A DNA stretch of 57,840 nt from Flavobacterium sp. (GTDB taxonomy: Bacteria; Bacteroidota; Bacteroidia; Flavobacteriales; Flavobacteriaceae): assembly GCA_027484725.1 (NCBI GenBank), contig JAIXSK010000006.1, forward strand, positions 73,991 to 131,830, written 5' to 3'. Shown here piece after piece: positions 51,283 to 57,840 of the stretch. The notes below the pieces were generated by a model. The model searched no databases. It was not told where the DNA came from and worked only from the letters and a program-made list of their open reading frames with translations. Position numbers and translations under genes: made by a program. Within the stretch, counting starts at the first letter, position 1. Each line of letters begins with the position of its first letter.

Positions 51283-52380
51283 TTATTTTTCTCTCTTTCT
51301 TTCTTCAATGCGTTTTTCTGCAATGGCCAATGCCGCTTGATGCGTAGTAATGCCTTGCGTTTGTGCAAAATGGAAAATTTCAAGTGTGGTGTTGTAGATG
51401 TTTTCAGTTCTGCGCATGGCTTCGTCTTTTCCGTAACCAACGATTTCGCCATAAACATTGATGATGCCACCCGCGTTGATCAAGAAATCAGGTGCATAAG
51501 CAATGCCCATATCTTGGAGCAATTGTCCGTGAACCACTTCATTGGCCAATTGGTTGTTGGCTGCCCCGGCAATGACACGCGCTTTGATTCGGTGGATAGT
51601 TTCATCATTAATAGTTGCACCCAAAGCACAAGGCGCATAAATGTCAACATCGGCACTATACAAATCAGCACCTTTATATATAGTTGCTCCGTATTTGCTT
51701 TCGATTTCTTGAAGTCTGCCTTCATTGATGTCGGTAATTTGTACCAAAGCTCCATCTTTGGTTAAATAATCTACCAAAGTTTCACCTACGTGGCCAATGC
51801 CTTGTACCAATACTTTTTTACCATTTAAGTTGTCAGATCCGAATTGGAATTTGGCCGCAGCTTTCATACCCATATAAACTCCGTAAGCAGTTACCGGCGA
51901 AGGATTTCCTGAACCACCGCGCGATTCTGAGATTCCGGTAACATATGAAGTGTAATCGCGAATCAAGTCCATATCAGCTGTGGTGGTTCCGACGTCTTCA
52001 GCAGTAATGTATTTTCCGCTAAGCGAGTTGATGAACTGACCAAACTTAATGATCATTTCAGGAGTTTTCTCAGTTTTGGCATCGGCTATAATCACGGCTT
52101 TTCCGCCACCTAAGTTCAAACCTGAAACGGCTGATTTGTAAGTCATTCCGCGAGACAATCGCAAAACGTCGTTGAGTGCCTCCCATTCGTTGGTATATTT
52201 CCACATACGCGTTCCGCCCAAAGCCGGTCCTAAAACTGTGTTATGAATACCTATTATTGCTTTTAATCCAGTATCTTTGTCGTTGCAAAAAACGATCTGT
52301 TCGTGGTTGTCAAATGAAACTTGTCCGAACACCGGATCTACTTTGTAAAGCTCTTTTGGAGTAACGATTTCTGAAGTCAT
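51283..52380 (-). CDS. Glu/Leu/Phe/Val dehydrogenase, leucine-dehydrogenase type
   Basis: Catalyses NAD-dependent oxidative deamination of branched-chain amino acids. The 365-residue protein has GPALGGTRMWKY (about 57-68), NLGGGKAVIIAD with the catalytic Lys, the second Lys/Asp region in TAEDVGTTTADM, and the NAD Rossmann motif VLVQGIGHVGETLVDYL. The C-terminal APDFLINAGGIINVYGE segment is typical. ATG 52380 is the start; the longer frame lacks support. It would deliver 2-oxo acids to the fused E1 encoded at 8.4 kb. Confidence 0.93.
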   Translation of the reverse strand: MTSEIVTPKELYKVDPVFGQVSFDNHEQIVFCNDKDTGLKAIIGIHNTVLGPALGGTRMWKYTNEWEALNDVLRLSRGMTYKSAVSGLNLGGGKAVIIADAKTEKTPEMIIKFGQFINSLSGKYITAEDVGTTTADMDLIRDYTSYVTGISESRGGSGNPSPVTAYGVYMGMKAAAKFQFGSDNLNGKKVLVQGIGHVGETLVDYLTKDGALVQITDINEGRLQEIESKYGATIYKGADLYSADVDIYAPCALGATINDETIHRIKARVIAGAANNQLANEVVHGQLLQDMGIAYAPDFLINAGGIINVYGEIVGYGKDEAMRRTENIYNTTLEIFHFAQTQGITTHQAALAIAEKRIEERKREK

Positions 52381-52576
52381 ACAATTGAAATTTAAATTGG
52401 GGGCATCTTTAAAAATGCTACGCAAAATTATTATTAAAATCAGAATATCATAATATATTTGATTTAAATTGTCATTTTACTAAAAATTTCATTTTCAACG
52501 ACTTTTTTTAATCGCTGTTCTTTTAGGGATGATTTAACTTAAAACCAATCATTTATTATTAGTTTATCTTAATAAT

Positions 52577-54340
52577 ATGAAAGAACTACAATATTTAAAT
52601 AAATATTTCGTCAAATATAAATACCACTTTTTAACCGGAATTGTCATTACGATTGTTGCCCAAATCTTCTCTTTGTACACACCCAAACTCATCAGTAGTT
52701 CTTTTAAAGCGATTGAAGATTTCTCGCGTACACCAAATATGCCTACAGCTTTGATTCAAAAAGAACTCATCCACAATATATTATTGATTATTTTAACCAC
52801 CATTGCTGCCGGATTTCTAACTTTTTTAATGAGACAAACCCTTATTGTCATGTCGCGACACATTGAATTTGACCTCAAAAATGAAGTTTTTAGACAATAT
52901 GAAAACCTATCGCAAAATTTTTACAAACAAAACCGAACCGGTGACTTGATGAACCGCATCAGCGAGGATGTGAGCAAAGTACGTATGTATGTTGGACCGG
53001 CTGTGATGTACACCATCAACACCATCATTCGCTTTGCCATTGTGATTGTGTATATGTATAACGTATCGCCCAAATTAACACTCTATTCTCTCTTACCTTT
53101 GCCACTACTTTCTTATGCTATTTTTAAACTGAGTACTGAAATCAACCAACGCAGTACAACTTTTCAGCAATATCTTTCAAAAATTTCAAGTTTTACTCAA
53201 GAGGTTTTCTCAGGCATCCGGGTAATCAAAGCCTATTCACTTGAAAATCAATACCAAAACCAATTAATTGATTTGTCTGAAGAAAGCAAAACCAAAAGTT
53301 TACACCTAGCCAAAGCGAATTCTATGTTCGGACCACTCATGCTGGCATTGATTGGCACCAGTAACTTAGTGGTGATTTATTTTGGTGGAATGATGTACAT
53401 CAACGGCAACATTCAAAGCATCGGAACCATTGCTGAGTTTATTTTATACATCAACATGTTAACTTGGCCGGTGGCCTCATTTGGTTGGGTTTCATCGATG
53501 GTACAAGAAGCCGAAGCCTCACAAAAACGCATCAACGAGTTTTTGAAAATTCAGCCCGATATTCAAAACCAACAACCCAATGCAACCACAATTCAAGGAA
53601 GCATTGAATTTAAAAATGTTGCCTTAACCTATGACGATACCCATATTGAAGCCATTCGCGATGTGAGTTTTACAGTTAAAAAAGGAGAAACCTTAGCCAT
53701 TTTGGGTAAAACCGGCTCCGGAAAATCAACAATTCTCTCGCTCATTTGCAGATTGTATGATACCACCCAAGGCGAAATTCTCATAGACGGTGTGCCCATC
53801 CAACAGGTGAATTTATTTGATTTAAGAAACAGTATTGGAACGGTTCCTCAGGATGCTTTTTTATTTTCAGATACGATTAAAAACAACATCAAATTTGGCA
53901 ATGAAAATGCTACCGAGGAGCAAGTTGTTGAAGCTGCAAAAAAAGCCGCAGTCCACGACAATATCATGCAATTTACCCATACCTACGAAACGGTTTTGGG
54001 CGAACGCGGAATTACGCTTTCGGGCGGCCAAAAACAACGCGTTTCTATAGCGCGTGCGCTGATTAAAAACGCAGCTGTTTTGTTGTTAGATGACTGTTTG
54101 TCGGCTGTAGACACCGAAACTGAAGAAATTATTTTGAATCATTTGATGGAGTTTTGTCGTGATAAAACCACCGTTATTGTGAGTCATCGCGTATCATCTG
54201 CCAAAAATGCTGACAAAATTATTGTGCTGGATCAAGGACGAATTATACAACAAGGAACTCACAATCAACTCATAAACCAAGACGGATATTATGCCGAATT
54301 ATACCTCAAACAACTTTCAGAAAAAGAAATGTCTGAATAG
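52577..54340 (+). CDS. ABC transporter, fused permease and ATPase (MsbA/lipid-exporter type)
   Basis: The 587-residue half-transporter has six helices (about 1-310) and an ATPase domain (about 335-580) with Walker A GKTGSGKST, Q-loop VPQDAFLF, signature LSGGQKQRVSIARAL, Walker B VLLLDDCLSAVD (Asp in place of the usual catalytic Glu) and H-loop VSHRVS. It should homodimerise in the inner membrane to export lipid, peptide or drug. The D-D in Walker B instead of D-E suggests slowed ATP hydrolysis or a heterodimer partner, as in asymmetric exporters. DUF3276 follows after 65 bases. Confidence 0.93.
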   Translation: MKELQYLNKYFVKYKYHFLTGIVITIVAQIFSLYTPKLISSSFKAIEDFSRTPNMPTALIQKELIHNILLIILTTIAAGFLTFLMRQTLIVMSRHIEFDLKNEVFRQYENLSQNFYKQNRTGDLMNRISEDVSKVRMYVGPAVMYTINTIIRFAIVIVYMYNVSPKLTLYSLLPLPLLSYAIFKLSTEINQRSTTFQQYLSKISSFTQEVFSGIRVIKAYSLENQYQNQLIDLSEESKTKSLHLAKANSMFGPLMLALIGTSNLVVIYFGGMMYINGNIQSIGTIAEFILYINMLTWPVASFGWVSSMVQEAEASQKRINEFLKIQPDIQNQQPNATTIQGSIEFKNVALTYDDTHIEAIRDVSFTVKKGETLAILGKTGSGKSTILSLICRLYDTTQGEILIDGVPIQQVNLFDLRNSIGTVPQDAFLFSDTIKNNIKFGNENATEEQVVEAAKKAAVHDNIMQFTHTYETVLGERGITLSGGQKQRVSIARALIKNAAVLLLDDCLSAVDTETEEIILNHLMEFCRDKTTVIVSHRVSSAKNADKIIVLDQGRIIQQGTHNQLINQDGYYAELYLKQLSEKEMSE

Positions 54341-54405
54341 TTGTTTTGTAATACATTTTTTATCATTTTTGGATGTTCATTAACCAAATTAATTGACCGC
54401 AGGAT

Positions 54406-54777
54406 ATGAGAGAAAATGATATGCTAGAGAAAGAAGAAATTTTTTCAAAAGTACTCAGAGCCGGAAGAAGAACGTATTTTTTTGATGTGCGCGCAACCAA
54501 GGCAGACGATTACTACATTACCATTACCGAAAGCAAAAAATTCACAGAAGACGACGGATCTTTTCACTTTAAAAAACACAAAATTTACTTATACAAAGAA
54601 GATTTTAGTGCATTTGCAGAAATCCTAAACGACATGACTTCTTATGTACTGAATCAAAAAGGTGAAGAAGTCATTTCTGAAAGACACCAAAAAGACTTCA
54701 AAAAAGAATACTCAGAACAAAACTCAGAAACCGTTGACAACAAGAATTTCACGGATCTAGATTTTGATGACATTTAA
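54406..54777 (+). CDS. DUF3276 (PUR-alpha-like) nucleic-acid-binding protein
   Basis: The 123-residue protein has a PUR-type core: EIFSKVLRAGRRTYFFDVRATKADDYYITITESKK (about 12-46) and FHFKKHKIYLYKEDFSAFAEIL (about 53-74), ending in an acidic tail DLDFDDI. PUR-fold proteins bind single-stranded DNA or RNA. DUF3276 is almost universal in Bacteroidota and its target is not known. It sits downstream of an ABC transporter and is terminated by a strong hairpin. Confidence 0.87.
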   Translation: MRENDMLEKEEIFSKVLRAGRRTYFFDVRATKADDYYITITESKKFTEDDGSFHFKKHKIYLYKEDFSAFAEILNDMTSYVLNQKGEEVISERHQKDFKKEYSEQNSETVDNKNFTDLDFDDI

Positions 54778-54795
54778 TTGAAATCCTTAAAAATA

Positions 54796-54830
54796 AAACC
54801 CCGAAAGCTGAGTGTTTTCGGGGTTTTTTT
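54796..54830 (+). terminator. Intrinsic terminator after DUF3276 gene
   Basis: AAAACCCCGAAA pairs with TTTTCGGGGTTT across GCTGAGTG, followed by a T-run. Confidence 0.9.
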
Positions 54831-55070
54831 ATGAATCATAACGAAGTCTTTATATCTTTAAAAAAAGATGTGCAAAATAAAAATTAACATTTCTTTAATT
54901 TTTAAGTTTTTCAACTAAATTTCTGGAGAAAAAAATATAATTTTGGAGCTTGGTTTTTTGTGCTTTTTCCAAATGTAAAAGATGCATAAACAAGTTATTA
55001 GAAGATAGAATTTACTGAAATAAAATAAATCCTGATTTGATAAATTTAGGTCGGGAAGCCCTCAAAAAAT
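54831..55070. other. AT-rich leader before adhesin gene
   Basis: About 240 bases, very AT-rich, with no gene supported. Long A/T runs lie directly upstream of the adhesin ATG. I see no clear TAnnTTTG element close to the start and no RNA structure that stands out. Confidence 0.4.
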
Positions 55071-57840
55071 ATGAAAATTAAAACCCTCAAATCCGTTTTA
55101 AAAAACTTATTTCTCGCACTGATTATTCTCACCTTTCATGTTGAATTTTCATTTGCTCAAGATAAAACAACTGAAACGCAACAATCTTCGATACAAAACA
55201 ACAGATTACTCGGGCCAATTCAAATTACCGGAAATTTCAGTATTTGTTTACCAGGTCCGAACACAACACAACTTACAGGTTCAGGCGGATCGGGCGTTCC
55301 GAATCCAACAACTCCATGGGTCTCTTCAAACCTTTCTGTAGCCACGGTTGATAACACCGGTCTGGTAACCCAAGTTGGATTTGGTACTACAACGATAACT
55401 TACTATGATAATGCCGGAAACCAAACTTCACAAAATGTTTATGTAAGCACATTCCCTACCGTTTCAGGCACTACAGCTTCACCCAATGCATGTGCCGGCG
55501 GAGGACAAACACAATTAACAGGTTCTTTATTTCCGCATCCAACTACGCCTTGGACTTCAGCAAACACCTCAATTGCCACAGTTGACAACAATGGTTTAGT
55601 TACCGGAGTTGGACCTGGAACAGTAAACATTACTTACATGAATTTTGGTGGGTGTACCGTTTCAATACCCGTAACCATCAAGCCCTTACTTTCACCTTCA
55701 ATCAGTTGTGGCATTCCAACCTATAATTCAGTGGCTTTTAGTTGGCCAGCCGTTGCTGGAGCGGCAACCTACACTGTTGTTTATTCTATTAATGCTGGGC
55801 CATATGTTTCTGGCACTTCAGGAAATATTACTTCATGGACTAAGCCAGGCCTTAATCCCGGAGACTCTGTAACCGTTTTTATCACGCCATCAGGAGCTGC
55901 CGGAAATTGTTTCACAGGAGCTTTTCAGACATGCGTAGCTTTGAGTTGTGATGCATTTAGCACACCAACAGCGCCCGTTATCGGAACCATTACACAGCCT
56001 ACTTGTGCTACAGCTACAGGCAGTGTTCAACTTACCGGGCTTCCGGCCGGAACCTGGACCATTAATCCGGGAAATATCTCAGGCTCGGGAGCAACCTATA
56101 CTGTAACAGGTTTAGCTCCGGGCTCGTATACTTTTACGGTTAAAAATTCATTTGGTTGTACTTCAGTAGCTTCGGCTTCAGCAACGATTAACGCACAACC
56201 ACCAACACCAGCTGCGCCTACCATTGGAACCATCACTCAAACCACTTGTGCTTCGTCCACCGGAAGCGTTGAACTCACCGGACTTCCTGCCGGAACTTGG
56301 ACCATTAATCCGGGCGCGATTGCAGGGTCTGGAGCCACTTATACTGTTAGTGGATTGGCAGCAGGAACTTATAATTTTACTGTCACGAATTCTGTAGGAT
56401 GTCCTTCAGCATCTGCTTCTGCAACCATCAATGCACAGCCACCAACTCCTTCGGCACCCACCATCGGTACCATCACACAAACTACTTGTGCCTCATCTAC
56501 CGGAAGTATTGAACTCACTGGGCTTCCTGCCGGTGCTTGGACCATTAATCCCGGAGCGATTGCAGGGTCTGGAGCCACTTATACTATTAGTGGTTTGACA
56601 GCAGGTAGTTATAGCTATACCGTAACCAATTCAGTAGGTTGTACTTCAGCAGCTTCGGCTTCGGCAACGATTAACGTGCAGCCACCAACTCCTTCAGCAC
56701 CCACCATTGGAACCATCACTCAAACCACTTGTGCTTCGTCCACCGGAAGTATTGAACTCACCGGACTTCCTGCCGGAACTTGGACCATTAATCCGGGCGC
56801 GATTGCAGGGTCTGGAGCCACTTATACTGTTAGTGGATTGGCAGCAGGAACTTATAATTTTACCGTGACCAATGCTGCGGGATGTACTTCAGTGGCTTCG
56901 GCTTCTGCTACTATAAACACACAACCGCCAACACCAGCTGCGCCTACCATTGGAACCATCACTCAAACCACTTGTGCTTCGTCCACCGGAAGTGTTCAAC
57001 TCACCGGACTTCCCGCCGGAACTTGGACCATTAATCCGGGCGCGATTGCAGGGTCTGGAGCCACTTATACTGTTAGTGGATTGGCAGCAGGAACTTATAA
57101 TTTTACCGTGACCAATGCTGTGGGATGTACTTCAGGGGCTTCGGCTTCGGCAACGATTAACGCGCAGCCAGGAATACCCACAGCGCCAACTTCTACCGGA
57201 AATATTACACAGTGCGAACAATCACCGATTCAAACTTTAGATGCGCGCAATGCCATTACCACAGTAACCGGAATCAACTATACTTGGTATGATGCCCCAA
57301 CTGCCGGTTTGGTCGTGGCAATACCTACTTTAAATACTGTTGGAACCGTTACTTATTACGTAGAAGCAAATGATGGAACTTGTAATTCACTCACAAGAAC
57401 TGCCGTTACGCTCACCATTAATCCGGCACCGGCAGCGCCAACTTCTACCGGAAACATCACCCAATGTGAACAATCACCCATTCAAACTTTAGATGCGCGC
57501 AATGCCATTACCACAGTAACCGGAATTAACTATACTTGGTATGATGCCCCAACTGCTGGTTTGGTCGTGACAACCCCTACTTTAAATACCGTTGGAACCG
57601 TAACTTATTATGTAGAAGCCAACGATGGAACTTGCCCGTCTTATGCTAGAACAGCAGTCACTTTAACCATTAATCCGGCACCGGCAGCGCCAACTTCTAC
57701 CGGAAATATTACCGAGTGCGAACAATCACCCATTCAAACTTTAGATGCGCGCAATGCCATTACCACAGTAACCGGAATCAACTATACTTGGTATGATGCC
57801 CCAACTGCCGGTTTGGTCGTGGCAATACCTACTTTAAATA
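55071..57840 (+). CDS. Large repetitive secreted adhesin, SprB-like (3' end outside window)
   Basis: The frame is open from ATG 55071 to the right edge (923 codons and more). A signal peptide (LFLALIILTFHVEFSFAQ) is followed by two Big_2-like Ig domains (TPWVSSNLSVATVDNTGLVT and TPWTSANTSIATVDNNGLVT) and a fibronectin-III-like domain near 215-290. Five repeats of 80-81 residues then begin AP-x-IGTIT-Q-x-TCA and contain LTGLPAGTWTINPG, resembling SprB repeats. At least three 84-residue Ig-like repeats follow (CEQSPIQTLDARNAITTV, TYYVEANDGTC). Such proteins are T9SS-exported surface adhesins used in gliding or biofilm. The sorting tail is not in the window. Repeat copies are nearly identical in DNA. 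Confidence 0.87.
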   Translation, partial: MKIKTLKSVLKNLFLALIILTFHVEFSFAQDKTTETQQSSIQNNRLLGPIQITGNFSICLPGPNTTQLTGSGGSGVPNPTTPWVSSNLSVATVDNTGLVTQVGFGTTTITYYDNAGNQTSQNVYVSTFPTVSGTTASPNACAGGGQTQLTGSLFPHPTTPWTSANTSIATVDNNGLVTGVGPGTVNITYMNFGGCTVSIPVTIKPLLSPSISCGIPTYNSVAFSWPAVAGAATYTVVYSINAGPYVSGTSGNITSWTKPGLNPGDSVTVFITPSGAAGNCFTGAFQTCVALSCDAFSTPTAPVIGTITQPTCATATGSVQLTGLPAGTWTINPGNISGSGATYTVTGLAPGSYTFTVKNSFGCTSVASASATINAQPPTPAAPTIGTITQTTCASSTGSVELTGLPAGTWTINPGAIAGSGATYTVSGLAAGTYNFTVTNSVGCPSASASATINAQPPTPSAPTIGTITQTTCASSTGSIELTGLPAGAWTINPGAIAGSGATYTISGLTAGSYSYTVTNSVGCTSAASASATINVQPPTPSAPTIGTITQTTCASSTGSIELTGLPAGTWTINPGAIAGSGATYTVSGLAAGTYNFTVTNAAGCTSVASASATINTQPPTPAAPTIGTITQTTCASSTGSVQLTGLPAGTWTINPGAIAGSGATYTVSGLAAGTYNFTVTNAVGCTSGASASATINAQPGIPTAPTSTGNITQCEQSPIQTLDARNAITTVTGINYTWYDAPTAGLVVAIPTLNTVGTVTYYVEANDGTCNSLTRTAVTLTINPAPAAPTSTGNITQCEQSPIQTLDARNAITTVTGINYTWYDAPTAGLVVTTPTLNTVGTVTYYVEANDGTCPSYARTAVTLTINPAPAAPTSTGNITECEQSPIQTLDARNAITTVTGINYTWYDAPTAGLVVAIPTLN
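55971..57182 (+). repeat. Adhesin repeat family 1, five copies of about 243 bp
   Basis: Copies begin at 55971, 56214, 56454, 56697 and 56940, giving periods 243, 240, 243, 243 and 243. Copies 2-5 are close in nucleotide sequence, while copy 1 is more divergent. Such near-identity implies recent duplication or gene conversion within the array. Confidence 0.9.
57183..57840 (+). repeat. Adhesin repeat family 2, copies of 252 bp
   Basis: Copies begin at 57183, 57435 and 57687, exactly 252 bases (84 codons) apart, and the third runs off the window edge. Copies are almost identical, with only scattered substitutions. The array is likely longer than seen. Confidence 0.9.

Noticed and set aside
55439..56578. 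Short minus-strand frames in the adhesin array
   Set aside because: They are by-products of repeated Thr/Pro/Gly codons read in reverse.
1..57840. tRNA and rRNA genes
   Set aside because: I looked for cloverleaf and rRNA end motifs in the gaps and saw none apart from the tmRNA; a dedicated search could still find a missed tRNA.

Overview
The window is a chromosomal segment from a member of Bacteroidota, most likely order Flavobacteriales. The signs are promoters of the TAnnTTTG type just upstream of several starts, a type IX secretion (T9SS) sorting tail, a fused alpha/beta E1 dehydrogenase, a metal-type KdsA, long NusB and DUF3276 proteins, and a tmRNA whose tag reads GEGNYALAA. The DNA is moderately AT-rich. 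I see no rRNA, tRNA, prophage or insertion sequence.

Left edge to 13 kb. The 3' part of a Sau3AI/MutH-like restriction endonuclease enters from the left. It is followed by a repeat-rich gap and uvrA, a LOG-family gene preceded by a structured RNA element, an outer-membrane protein with an inactivated M1 peptidase domain, a fused branched-chain 2-oxo-acid dehydrogenase E1, two small envelope proteins, and the convergent pair rlmH/folP. From 13 to 22 kb lie two housekeeping runs: DUF1599 - BT_3928-like - small membrane protein - thioredoxin-like - tpiA - prmA - clpS, and DUF4199 - lipoprotein - kdsA - outer-membrane protein. A minus-strand group between them encodes a heavy-metal-binding domain protein and two half-size YeeE/YedE sulfur transporters.

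22 to 30 kb. A minus-strand sugar module (SusB-type GH97 plus a sugar MFS permease) and a saccharopine-dehydrogenase-like gene are followed by a serine hydrolase lipoprotein. Then comes about 1.6 kb without known protein genes. It holds a nested 9-bp/100-bp tandem repeat, a second copy of the structured RNA core, ssrA (tmRNA), and a tandem duplication of the tmRNA 3' end with its terminator.

30 to 46 kb is mostly accessory and envelope genes: HEAT, TMEM175, DUF1801, OmpW, DoxX, SRPBCC, a GlxA-type regulator, a second inactivated M1 peptidase, GNAT, DinB, a VIT-type metal transporter, a T9SS-exported VCBS/ASPIC protein and a diheme cytochrome lipoprotein. 46 to 55 kb returns to conserved genes: an LTA-synthase-like transferase, pepT, YdeI, yajC, nusB, leucine dehydrogenase, an ABC exporter and DUF3276. 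The right edge is the 5' part of a very large repetitive surface adhesin whose 81- and 84-codon repeats are nearly identical at DNA level.

The best candidates for something not well described are the two RNA elements sharing one core, the duplicated structured tail of tmRNA with compensatory stem changes, the paired pseudo-M1 peptidases, and the octamer repeat in front of uvrA.
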